Source: Anaerolineales bacterium (GTDB lineage Bacteria > Chloroflexota > Anaerolineae > 4572-78 > NAK82). Taken from it: 13,951 nucleotides of DNA. Positions 7,263 through 13,893 of this stretch are shown one piece after another. Each line of letters starts with the position of its first letter. Positions within the stretch are counted from its first letter, which is position 1. The stretch covers positions 1 through 13,951 of the forward strand of contig JAHELX010000090.1 in NCBI GenBank assembly GCA_024643945.1. The letters are read 5' to 3'. A program made the translations under genes and the position numbers. The notes beneath the pieces were generated by a model. The model was not told the origin of the DNA and did no database searches. It was given only the letters and a program-made list of their open reading frames with translations.

Positions 7263-8254
7263 TATGCCGATTCACCTTGCATGCCGGTTCGCGTTCGCGG
7301 ATCGACGAGCACATAAGCGATATCAATAGCGAAATTGGCGAGCAACACGGCCAGGATGATGAACAAGAAGCATCCCTGGAGAAGGAAGAAATCCCGGGTG
7401 TTGATAGCCTGAAGAATCAGGTACCCGATGCCGGGGTATGAGAACACGACTTCTGTTACCAGGGCGCCCGCAACGATGACGCCAAGATCAAGCGCCAGGC
7501 CGGTGATCTGGGGAAGGATGGCATTATTGAAGGCGTATTTTCTGACCAGTTTTCTGGGCGCCCCGAGAGCTTCCAGGTAGTGAGAATAATCGGCTTCGAG
7601 TTCGTAAATGATCATGTTCCGCATGCCAATGGCCCAGCCGCCAAACTTGACCAGGAAGATAGAGGCGAAGGGTAGGAACCAGTGCTGCAGAAAACTCCAG
7701 ATAAAAGGCCATGAGAATGAGGGCGTCATCGCATAGCTGTACCCGCCCGAGATCGGGAAAATTTTAAGCACGATTCCCAATACCCAGGCCAGCAACATGG
7801 CCAGCCACATGTAGGGTGTCGCCGTCAGGATGTACCCAAGTGGCAACACGGTGTTGTCCAGCCGTTTGGAGCGCGCTGCGAAAGCGCCGAACCAGTTCCC
7901 CGCCAGCCAACTCAACAGGACCGCCGGAAGCAAAAGAAGGATGTCAAAGGGCACGGCTCTCATGATGACCTTTGTCACCGGCAACGGAAACACATACACG
8001 CTGGTGCCGAGGTCGCCGTGGAAAAGGGCATTCCAGAAATTAAGGTACTGTTGCCAGAGGGGTACATCCAGGCCAAAGATTTTGGTGTAATAATCGTGCA
8101 TCAACGCGGTCGCCTCGGCGAACGAACCGGCCCTCGCCATCAATGCGTCAACAGGGTTGCCGGGCATGAAGCGCGGAATCATCCAATCGATGGTCACCGC
8201 AACGAAAAACGTGAGGATGTAAACGAGGAGTTTTCTTCCGAAATACCGTTTCAC
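7262..8254 (-). CDS. ABC transporter permease, OppB/DppB type
   Basis: This 330-residue integral membrane protein is the first permease of the importer. The N-terminal transmembrane helix follows VKRYFGRKLL, then a periplasmic loop (including FGLDVPLWQQY and FHGDLGTSVYVFPLPV, both family hallmarks) and five more hydrophobic segments. The EAA loop runs from E228-A-L-G to P248 (ILPQ). The GTG start at 8254 is chosen because GGAGG (8266-8262) lies seven bases upstream and the protein then begins at the conserved position. A longer ORF to 8335 would extend into the preceding stem-loop region and adds an unrelated stretch. Its stop overlaps the next permease ATG by one base. The VFPLPV variant with a long first loop is common among sugar-oligomer Opp-like systems, in line with the locus. 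Confidence 0.93.
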   Translation of the reverse strand: MKRYFGRKLLVYILTFFVAVTIDWMIPRFMPGNPVDALMARAGSFAEATALMHDYYTKIFGLDVPLWQQYLNFWNALFHGDLGTSVYVFPLPVTKVIMRAVPFDILLLLPAVLLSWLAGNWFGAFAARSKRLDNTVLPLGYILTATPYMWLAMLLAWVLGIVLKIFPISGGYSYAMTPSFSWPFIWSFLQHWFLPFASIFLVKFGGWAIGMRNMIIYELEADYSHYLEALGAPRKLVRKYAFNNAILPQITGLALDLGVIVAGALVTEVVFSYPGIGYLILQAINTRDFFLLQGCFLFIILAVLLANFAIDIAYVLVDPRTRTGMQGESA

Positions 8255-8259
8255 GCTAG

Positions 8260-8266
8260 TTCCTCC
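8260..8266 (-). promoter_or_regulatory. Shine-Dalgarno fixing the GTG start of the first permease gene
   Basis: Read on the minus strand this is GGAGGAA, with seven bases between GGAGG and the GTG at 8254. Confidence 0.8.
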
Positions 8267-8312
8267 ACATACGAAGCCCCGGGTCTTTGAGAATTCCCGC
8301 GAGCAGGGGGGA

Positions 8313-8356
8313 AATGGGGGGTGTTGGACGAGCAAGGCTCACCCAACACCCCCATT
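8313..8356 (-). terminator. Strong stem-loop between binding-protein and permease genes (attenuator or mRNA stabiliser)
   Basis: The arm at 8313-8327 pairs with 8343-8356 over 14 bp with one bulged base. Inside the loop a second short stem pairs 8330-8333 with 8337-8340 (GAGC/GCTC). On the transcribed strand the hairpin follows the binding-protein stop (8422) by about 65 bases and lacks a long U run; the tract after it is TTTCCCCCC. Such hairpins after solute-binding-protein genes commonly protect the upstream mRNA or partly stop transcription, giving more binding protein than permease. Which of the two applies cannot be read here. Confidence 0.75.
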
Positions 8357-8421
8357 GTTACTTTCTCACCACGACAACTCCCAGAGAGCCAACTCAGAAG
8401 GAGGGGCGGTGATTGAACAAG

Positions 8422-10278
8422 CTACTGCGCTGGCTTCAAGTCACAGAGTATGCGAATGGCAGTCATGTTCCAATAGCCGCGCCAGGTGACGGGCGTCCAG
8501 TGGGGAGCGCCCTCTGCGGACGAGGGCCAGTTCGTCCAGTACGTATTGCTGTATTGGGCCCACATACCGTTGTACCACAGCGGGATCATAGGCATATCGG
8601 TGAGATAGATCCGCTGGAGCTTGGATATGATGGCCTGCATACCCTCCACGTCATCGGTCGGGACCATGTCAAGCTGGTCTGTCAGATCGAAGACCTCCTG
8701 GTTGTCGTAGCGGCCGTAGTTGCCATCCTGCATGGTGGCAATGTCCTCGATGGGGTTGCGGCCCATCCAGAGATAGTAGCGCCACGGGGTGTTGGCGATC
8801 TGCGCGTCGTTATTGATCATCATGTCAAATGTAGCCTCGTTGCGCTGAGACACATACTCTGGAAAGTCCGGGAAATTGGATTGAGCGTTGATGCCTGCGG
8901 CCTGCAGGCCATTGACGATGACCCGGTTCGCCTCCATCCAGTCCGTCCATCCGTTCGGATTGTTAACTTTCAGCTCGATCTTGGAGCCATCGAGCGCTTC
9001 GACGAATCCGTCGCCATCCACGTCCTTGTAACCGGCATCGGCCAGGAGCTTCTTGGCTTGCTCCGGATCGTACTTGAAGCCCAGTTCATCTACCACCGCC
9101 TGGTCAATGTACTTCTCCCAGTTCGGCAGCAGCCCGGTCGGATTGGCGGGCAAGACCATGCCGCCATAGACCACATTGACGATTTGGTCGACGTCAATCG
9201 CATAGGCCACCGCCCTGCGGAAGGCCGGGTCATCCATCGGCTTTTTCGTGAGGTTCAAGAGCAGCCATGCCGTGTTGGCAGAGAGATGGTACGGAGGACC
9301 CGGAAAGTACGTCTGAACGCCGTAACCGCCTTCTACCAGCCTCGAGATGCCCGGCAGGAAGTTGTTGTTCAGGTCGAATTGGCCCTGGAGGACCATACCC
9401 AGCGCGACGTTGTTATTGCCGCTGTTGACGATGTCGACGATCCGCTTGGGAGCGGGATCCAGGCCGAGCGCCGCCGTTGCCCACCAGCCGTCTCTTTTGG
9501 CCCAGACCACTTTGGTCTGGTCAAGGGTTTCGGCCACATAGGGCCCTGTGCATTCGGGAGTCTCGTTGAGCCCGGAGGTAATGTCCTCCACCGATTTGGT
9601 TTCCCAGACATGCTTTGAAACGATGGGGGTCGAGTACAGATAGTATGACCATCCCTGGTAGAGAGCCTGGTCGAAGGTGAAGTTCACCGTGGTGTCATCC
9701 ACCAGGTCGACGCTGCCCAGGAACTTCCACACCGGGCTGATGCTAACCGGCGCTTCTTTAGCAGCGTCAAAGGTGTATTTCACATCGGCAGCCGTGAAGG
9801 GTTCGCCGTCAGACCACATGACGCCCTGGCGGACCTTCACCTGGTAGACGTTGTCGCTCGTCCACTCTCCGCTTTCTGCGAGCCAGGGTGTAAATTCATC
9901 GGCCAGCGGATCGTAGATGAACAGCGGTTCATAGCAGAGCCCAAAGGTTCCCATGGCATAGTTCCCTAGATTCCAGGGATTAAAGCCTGTGGGCGGGCCC
10001 CACTGTGTTCCGCCGGTGTACAGGGTTTCGCTGCGTACATATTCCACTGCAGGAGCCTCAGCCGGGGAAGGAGTCGCGGTGACGACCTTCTCCACCTCCT
10101 GGGTGACGACCTTCTCCACCTCCTGGGTGACAACCTTCTCCACCTCTTTGGTGACGACCTTCTCTACCTCCTTGGTAACGACTTTCTCGATTACTTGCGG
10201 AGTTGGTGTCTGGGCGCAGGCAGCCAGGATGGGTAACAGCAGAGCCAGGGCAAGTAGCATTCGGATATGCTTACTCAT
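8422..10278 (-). CDS. Family 5 extracellular solute-binding lipoprotein of an oligosaccharide/peptide ABC importer
   Basis: This 618-residue SBP_bac_5 protein captures the substrate outside the membrane. The signal peptide (KHIR, then a hydrophobic core) ends in lipobox LAAC with lipidated Cys21. Next comes a linker of octet repeats (EKVVTKEV twice, EKVVTQEV twice, about residues 31-67) and then the binding domain from about residue 80. The N-lobe opening GPPTGFNPWNLGNY (94-107) and DVDGDGFVEALDG are typical of the cluster of family 5 proteins binding beta-linked oligosaccharides, though peptide binding cannot be excluded. The ATG at 10278 is preceded by AAGGAGG and nine bases, and gives a perfect signal peptide; the longer frame to 10449 is untranslated leader. 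The GH130 gene lies upstream and the permeases downstream, supporting sugar uptake. Confidence 0.93.
   Translation of the reverse strand: MSKHIRMLLALALLLPILAACAQTPTPQVIEKVVTKEVEKVVTKEVEKVVTQEVEKVVTQEVEKVVTATPSPAEAPAVEYVRSETLYTGGTQWGPPTGFNPWNLGNYAMGTFGLCYEPLFIYDPLADEFTPWLAESGEWTSDNVYQVKVRQGVMWSDGEPFTAADVKYTFDAAKEAPVSISPVWKFLGSVDLVDDTTVNFTFDQALYQGWSYYLYSTPIVSKHVWETKSVEDITSGLNETPECTGPYVAETLDQTKVVWAKRDGWWATAALGLDPAPKRIVDIVNSGNNNVALGMVLQGQFDLNNNFLPGISRLVEGGYGVQTYFPGPPYHLSANTAWLLLNLTKKPMDDPAFRRAVAYAIDVDQIVNVVYGGMVLPANPTGLLPNWEKYIDQAVVDELGFKYDPEQAKKLLADAGYKDVDGDGFVEALDGSKIELKVNNPNGWTDWMEANRVIVNGLQAAGINAQSNFPDFPEYVSQRNEATFDMMINNDAQIANTPWRYYLWMGRNPIEDIATMQDGNYGRYDNQEVFDLTDQLDMVPTDDVEGMQAIISKLQRIYLTDMPMIPLWYNGMWAQYSNTYWTNWPSSAEGAPHWTPVTWRGYWNMTAIRILCDLKPAQ
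10081..10200 (-). repeat. Five 24-bp tandem units encoding the lipoprotein linker
   Basis: Units start at 10081, 10105, 10129, 10153 and 10177. The first two are identical, the others diverge by a few bases and the last is degenerate. Each encodes eight residues of the EKVVT(K/Q)EV type, with alternating charges and hydrophobic pairs. The near-identity of the first two suggests recent slippage duplication. Confidence 0.9.
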
Positions 10279-10448
10279 GGTAATTTTCCTCCTTTGTTCG
10301 TGCCTATGGAATAATACTCTTGATTTGAGCCGACCACACGTTGGCAGTCTACTCCATATGATCTCCTCCTTTCTTTGTATTTGAACTACAGCAGTCGTTT
10401 TACTATGAAGGCCTTGAAAAACTCGACACCTCGGGCGGTCTCTGGGCA
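10279..10448 (-). other. Intergenic leader before the binding-protein gene, with a two-codon ORF
   Basis: These 170 bases contain, on the minus strand, a near-ideal Shine-Dalgarno (AGGAGGAGAT, about 10370-10361) followed seven bases later by ATG GAG TAG (10357-10349). The lipoprotein's own AAGGAGG comes later (about 10294-10288). GTTTTACTA at 10397-10405 repeats nine bases of the operator cluster upstream of LacI regulator 1. No convincing -35/-10 pair was found. Confidence 0.5.
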
Positions 10449-11453
10449 TCAGGTTTCTGAATTCGCCTTAACATATTCGACCAGCTCATCTACTTGAGTG
10501 TATGCAAGGCACGAGACAGTATCGGCCCCCCCATAATAAATCGCAATGCGACCTGTGGGGGCATCAAAAAGCGCAGCGCAAGGAAATACCACGTTGGGAG
10601 TATCCCCAACGCATTCGTACAGTTCTTGAGGAGAGAGGAGGTAGGGTGCTGATCTATAAAGGACATTCCACGGCTCGTCGATATCCAGCAAAGCAGCCCC
10701 CATGCTATACACATATCCATTACATGAGGTCAGAACGCCGTGATAGAACAACAACCAACCCTCTTTCGTTTCGATGGGCGTCGGGCCGGCACCGATCTTG
10801 GTGCTCTGCCAACTCCACTCTGTCGTTGGACCCATCACGTGGCGGTGGCGTCCCCAATAGCACATGTCGGGGCTTTCGCTGTAGAAAATGTCGCCAAAAG
10901 GCGTGTGCCCCGTGTCACTGGGACGGCTCAGCATAGCGTACTTGCCGTTGATCTTTCTGGGGAACAGGACGCCATTCCGGTTATAAGGCAGGAAAGCGTT
11001 TTCCAATTGATAAAACGCCTCAAAGTCGCAGGTATAGCCCAGGCCGATGGTGGGGCCGTGATAACCGTTACACCAGGTCACATAGTATCGGTCTTCGATC
11101 CAGCAGACACGAGGGTCGTAGCGAAATTCGAAGCGCGTGTATTCGTCAATATCACACAGGAACTGGATCGGCTCCTCATCGATCTGCCAATGGATCCCGT
11201 CCTTGCTTTTCCCCCTATGAATCCGCATGTCACGTTTCTTGTTGTCCACCCGAAAGACCCCGGCGAACCCGTCCTCGAATGGTACGACGGCGCTGTTGAA
11301 GATACTGTTTGAGCAGGGGATCAGGTCGCGCGGGATGATGGGGTTGCGGCTTGAGCGCCACACCACCTGGCTACAGTCTTTCGGTTTCTGCTCCCAGGGG
11401 ATGTTGGGCAAGGCTGGTCCCACGACAATGGGGGACGTCTTTGTGTTTCCCAC
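10449..11453 (-). CDS. GH130 glycoside phosphorylase, probably acting on beta-mannosides
   Basis: This 334-residue cytoplasmic enzyme (no signal peptide) has the five-bladed propeller pattern of GH130, which cleaves beta-mannosyl bonds with phosphate to give alpha-mannose 1-phosphate. FNSAVVPF (52-59), RYDPRV with the likely proton donor D113, [10 protein letters not shown] (158-167), [13 protein letters not shown] (176-188), [11 protein letters not shown] (219-229) and LLFYHGV (234-240) are family blocks. R159/R166, K219 and H238 are candidate phosphate ligands, favouring a phosphorylase over a hydrolase. It closely resembles, from memory, Thermotoga TM1225. Start is GTG at 11453, with AGGAAGG eight bases upstream. 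It lies between LacI regulator 1 and the binding-protein gene, so it should process the imported sugar. Exact linkage and acceptor (mannose, glucose or GlcNAc) are not decidable. Confidence 0.9.
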   Translation of the reverse strand: MGNTKTSPIVVGPALPNIPWEQKPKDCSQVVWRSSRNPIIPRDLIPCSNSIFNSAVVPFEDGFAGVFRVDNKKRDMRIHRGKSKDGIHWQIDEEPIQFLCDIDEYTRFEFRYDPRVCWIEDRYYVTWCNGYHGPTIGLGYTCDFEAFYQLENAFLPYNRNGVLFPRKINGKYAMLSRPSDTGHTPFGDIFYSESPDMCYWGRHRHVMGPTTEWSWQSTKIGAGPTPIETKEGWLLFYHGVLTSCNGYVYSMGAALLDIDEPWNVLYRSAPYLLSPQELYECVGDTPNVVFPCAALFDAPTGRIAIYYGGADTVSCLAYTQVDELVEYVKANSET

Positions 11454-11472
11454 GGGTACTGCCTTCCTCTTT

Positions 11473-11496
11473 CAATTCTTCGTATGGTAAGAATTG
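11473..11496 (-). repeat. Perfect 8-bp inverted repeat just before the GH130 ribosome-binding site
   Basis: CAATTCTT (11473-11480) and AAGAATTG (11489-11496) are exact inverted copies around eight bases. In the message the hairpin ends about three bases before the AGAGGAAGG tract and lies after the LacI stop (11507). It could be an RNA hairpin tuning GH130 translation or processing, or a DNA operator. It has no U-run, so it is not a standard terminator. Confidence 0.65.
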
Positions 11497-11506
11497 CTGG
11501 GTTGGG

Positions 11507-12541
11507 CTAGACTCTCTGCACTGAACTGCGTTCGACCAATTGTGGACGGATAACAACCGTCACCGGGCTGGACTCGGGGCATTGGATGCGATTGACGAGC
11601 AATTGCACGGCGAGCCTCCCCATGCCGACTTTGTCGACGTGCATGGTAGTCAGGGAAGGCGAAACACAATCTGCCAGATCGATGTCGTCGAAGCCCACCA
11701 CAGACAGATCCCCAGGAATGTGAAGTCCGAGGGTCTGTGCTACTTCCATGACCGTGATTGCAACCTCGTCATTGGCACCGAATACCGCGGTGATTTGGGG
11801 ATTGCCTTGCAACAGATCGGTCGTCGCATTAAGGATTTCATTTTTGTTTATGATATGACAATCCGCGAAGTATAGGTCAGAAATGTCGTTATCCTGCAAC
11901 GCCTGAATGTAGCCCCGCCGTCGTTCTTGAATGCTTGGATAGGCCTGCGGGTGGCCGGCGACGAGGCCGATGTGCCGGTGACCATGCTGGATCAGATATG
12001 TGACGGCCTGGTAGGCGCCATTGAAGTTGTCGGACACAATGGCATCGTAATGATTGGAGGCAGAATAGGCATCAACTAACACGATGGGTGACAACTGGCG
12101 GTCGACGACTTGCGCCAGCGTCTCGTCTAGAAACGCTCCCACGAGGAGAAGCCCATCAGCCGTGTCTCCCTCAATCAGCATGCGGGGCAGTTCGAGAGGA
12201 TAACTATCTTGATCGACGGGCAAGGTCGCATAGAGCAAATTAATCTGCTGTTGACGGCAGGCGGCTTCAATTCCTGCAACGACGTGCGAGTAGAATTGAT
12301 TGGCTTGCGGGACGAGGTCGGGTTCCGCTTTGAGAATCAAACCAATGGTTGTCAGGCTTGACCTATGCTGTGCATTTGAGTTCGTGGGGATGTAACCGAG
12401 GTACTTGGCGACATTAAGGACCCGCTGTCGTGTATCAGGACCAACACCGGGCTTATCCCGCAGCACAAGGGATACGGTAGATAGGGAGACACCACTCTCC
12501 TCGGCAATTTCGGCCATCGTGACTCGGCTACGTGGGGGCAT
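11507..12541 (-). CDS. LacI-family transcriptional regulator 1 (AT-rich operator type)
   Basis: This 344-residue protein has an N-terminal helix-turn-helix (VTMAEIAEESGVSLSTVSLVL, residues 7-27, given in two parts: 7-17 and 18-27) and a periplasmic-binding-like sensor domain (about 66-340) ending in the usual VGFDDIDLADCVSPSLTT region. Residues equivalent to LacI 17, 18 and 22 are L20, S21 and L25, which is hydrophobic rather than the common Arg. The hinge zone (about 52-63, PTNSNAQHRSSL) lacks the usual AARSL helix. ATG at 12541 is supported by AAGGA six bases upstream; a TTG at 12559 is less likely. It precedes GH130 by 53 bases and is probably its repressor, with an imported oligosaccharide as inducer. 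A cluster of operator-like repeats covers its promoter, suggesting autoregulation. Confidence 0.92.
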   Translation of the reverse strand: MPPRSRVTMAEIAEESGVSLSTVSLVLRDKPGVGPDTRQRVLNVAKYLGYIPTNSNAQHRSSLTTIGLILKAEPDLVPQANQFYSHVVAGIEAACRQQQINLLYATLPVDQDSYPLELPRMLIEGDTADGLLLVGAFLDETLAQVVDRQLSPIVLVDAYSASNHYDAIVSDNFNGAYQAVTYLIQHGHRHIGLVAGHPQAYPSIQERRRGYIQALQDNDISDLYFADCHIINKNEILNATTDLLQGNPQITAVFGANDEVAITVMEVAQTLGLHIPGDLSVVGFDDIDLADCVSPSLTTMHVDKVGMGRLAVQLLVNRIQCPESSPVTVVIRPQLVERSSVQRV

Positions 12542-12558
12542 ATGTGTTCCTTGAGGCA

Positions 12559-12620
12559 ACTAAAAAGTTTTACTAAAATTCTACTAAAAACAGTATACTA
12601 AATTTTAGTGCTTTTGTCAA
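12559..12620 (-). promoter_or_regulatory. Promoter of LacI regulator 1 with a cluster of operator-like repeats
   Basis: On the minus strand TTGACA (12620-12615), 17 bases and TATACT (12597-12592) form a near-consensus promoter. ACTAAATTTTAGT (12597-12609), a 13-bp odd palindrome, fills the spacer. TTTTACTAAAA (12568-12578) is a second odd palindrome downstream of the likely start. In total ACTAAA begins at 12559, 12572, 12583 and 12597, spaced 13, 11 and 14 bases, close to helical repeats. The arrangement fits repression by cooperative binding, probably by regulator 1 itself; regulator identity is inferred. Confidence 0.75.
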
Positions 12621-12681
12621 GCCATTCTAGTACCGCGCCTGCTTTTACCTAATCACCCGCCCACAAGTGATCTGGCATCGG
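12621..12681 (-). other. Spacer between the two LacI genes
   Basis: These 61 bases follow the stop of regulator 2. A weak 5-bp pair (ATCAC 12652-12656 with GTGAT 12667-12671) has no U-run. I see no solid terminator, so read-through from regulator 2 into regulator 1 is possible. Confidence 0.5.
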
Positions 12682-13704
12682 TCAAGCTCCCGGCCTGGAA
12701 GCACACGACGATCGAATGACAAGCTCAGTGCTCAGGGTAATGCGCCGCGGGGGTTCGGGGCCATTGGTCAGGATATCAATCAAGATTTCGACCGCCTGGG
12801 CGCCGACGCGCCGAATCGGCTGCCGGACGGTAGTCAAAGGCGGGTCAGAGAGAGCTGACGTGGGCAGGTCGTCAAAGCCCACCACGGCGACGTCATTGGG
12901 TACAGATAATCCTGCTTCACGCAGCGCTCGCAGAGCACCGAACGCCATGGTGTCTGATGCAACGAAGACAGCATCCGGCCGGTACGGGATCAAGCGCTGC
13001 ATGTCGGCATAGCCGCCCAATTCAGTGAAATCGCTTTCCACGATCAATGCCTCGTCAATTGAACGGCTGCGATCATTGAGTGCATCCAGGTAACCCTGCC
13101 GGCGATCGAGACCAACTGTAGTATTCAGAGGACCGGCGATCGTGGCAATACGCTTGTAGCCCAACCGGATCAAATGGCTGGTCGCTGCGTAGGCGCCGAC
13201 CGCATTATCAGCATTCACGAAGCTGAAATCTGGCAAGTTATTGGGACGCCCTACCATTACAAACGGCACCTGGTTATTGATCAACTGGGGAATGAGTGGG
13301 TCGCCTATCTGCGATGCACTGACGATGACACCATCTATCAATCGAGTGCGTAGCACCTTGGGATAGAGCTTCTGCTCTTCGTCTTCGGTGTGAAACAGGA
13401 AAAGGGATAGCGTGTAATCGTTTGCGTTACAAGCTTGAGCCACTCCCTGCATCAGCCGCGGGTAATAAGGGTCGGTAAAGAGGGATTGCACCGCGCGGGG
13501 AATGACGAGACCGATGATACCAGAGCGCTGGGAAGCCAATGAACGCGCGGCCGGATTGGGATGGTAGCCTGTCTCCGCAATGACTTCCAGAACCCGTTGC
13601 CGCACCCTGGCCTTCACGTTGGGGTGATTGTTGATCACGCGCGAAACGGTAGAGCGTGAGACACCCGATAATTTGGCGACTTGTTCCAGAGTTAGCTTGT
13701 CCAT
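12682..13704 (-). CDS. LacI-family transcriptional regulator 2 (CelR-like operator type)
   Basis: This 340-residue protein has a classic LacI layout: helix-turn-helix LTLEQVAKLSGVSRSTVSR (residues 4-22), hinge helix PNPAARSLA (49-57) and a sugar-sensing domain (about 62-335) with VGFDDLPTSALSDPPLTTV near the end. Numbering matches E. coli LacI: recognition residues R17, S18 and R22, and hinge L56. The Arg-Ser-Arg set is like that of CelR-type regulators, and the gene has a perfect GGGAGCGCTCCC operator upstream. ATG at 13704 starts at the conserved MDKLTLEQVA; a TTG at 13719 would add five residues. Neither has a strong Shine-Dalgarno. It heads the leftward locus and probably responds to a beta-glucan- or mannan-derived oligosaccharide; the ligand is inferred. 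Confidence 0.93.
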   Translation of the reverse strand: MDKLTLEQVAKLSGVSRSTVSRVINNHPNVKARVRQRVLEVIAETGYHPNPAARSLASQRSGIIGLVIPRAVQSLFTDPYYPRLMQGVAQACNANDYTLSLFLFHTEDEEQKLYPKVLRTRLIDGVIVSASQIGDPLIPQLINNQVPFVMVGRPNNLPDFSFVNADNAVGAYAATSHLIRLGYKRIATIAGPLNTTVGLDRRQGYLDALNDRSRSIDEALIVESDFTELGGYADMQRLIPYRPDAVFVASDTMAFGALRALREAGLSVPNDVAVVGFDDLPTSALSDPPLTTVRQPIRRVGAQAVEILIDILTNGPEPPRRITLSTELVIRSSCASRPGA

Positions 13705-13731
13705 ACTAAAATCGCTCAATCTTTGACAATC

Positions 13732-13739
13732 GCTCCCAA
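13732..13739. promoter_or_regulatory. Half-site of the LacI regulator 2 operator
   Basis: GCTCCCAA repeats one arm of the full palindrome at 13819-13834; the other arm is not conserved. The centre is 95 bases from the centre of the main operator, about nine helical turns, which would allow two dimers on the same face or a loop. Confidence 0.5.
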
Positions 13740-13772
13740 AACAACGAGGTTATCTCGGTAAAATCTCATATT

Positions 13773-13782
13773 AACTATAGTT
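13773..13782. repeat. 10-bp palindrome AACTATAGTT in the leader of regulator 2
   Basis: A short perfect palindrome lies between the main operator and the half-site. It differs from both operator types in the window. It may be chance in AT-rich DNA. Confidence 0.3.
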
Positions 13783-13818
13783 TATACGCGGGTATTACAG
13801 GGAAATCATCTTGATTTG

Positions 13819-13834
13819 TTGGGAGCGCTCCCAA
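13819..13834. promoter_or_regulatory. LacI-family operator TTGGGAGCGCTCCCAA
   Basis: This is a perfect 16-bp palindrome with central CG, as required by LacI-type hinge insertion. Its core TGGGAGCGCTCCCA equals the published binding site of Thermobifida fusca CelR. It sits just downstream of the -10 box (13850-13845) of regulator 2, covering about +4 to +20, where binding would block transcription. Confidence 0.88.
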
Positions 13835-13844
13835 ATTTAAATAT

Positions 13845-13873
13845 ATTCTATCATGATTCAATTCGTTTGTCAA
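13845..13873 (-). promoter_or_regulatory. Promoter of the leftward locus (regulator 2)
   Basis: On the minus strand TTGACA (13873-13868) is followed by exactly 17 bases and TAGAAT (13850-13845). The start would be near 13838, leaving a leader of about 134 bases before the ATG at 13704. Confidence 0.78.
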
Positions 13874-13893
13874 GAGTTTTTTTTGAGATCCGG

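Noticed and set aside
8255..8335. N-terminal extension of the first permease
   Set aside because: It would start inside the intergenic stem-loop and precede a GTG with an ideal ribosome-binding site.
8503..8516. GGGAGCGC-like half operator inside the binding-protein gene
   Set aside because: Only one arm matches, it lies in coding sequence near the gene end, and similar GC-rich octamers are frequent in this DNA.
8413..9618. A 401-codon open frame on the plus strand opposite the binding-protein gene
   Set aside because: It is fully antisense to a convincing lipoprotein gene, its sequence is low-complexity in Val/Arg/His with no domain, and no ribosome-binding site fits. It arises from the codon bias of the real gene.
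10279..10449. N-terminal extension of the lipoprotein frame back to 10449
   Set aside because: It would bury the signal peptide behind 57 unrelated residues, and the ATG at 10278 has a strong Shine-Dalgarno.
13723..13728. Plus-strand TTGACA as a rightward promoter
   Set aside because: No acceptable -10 follows at 16-18 bases and no rightward gene is visible before the window ends.
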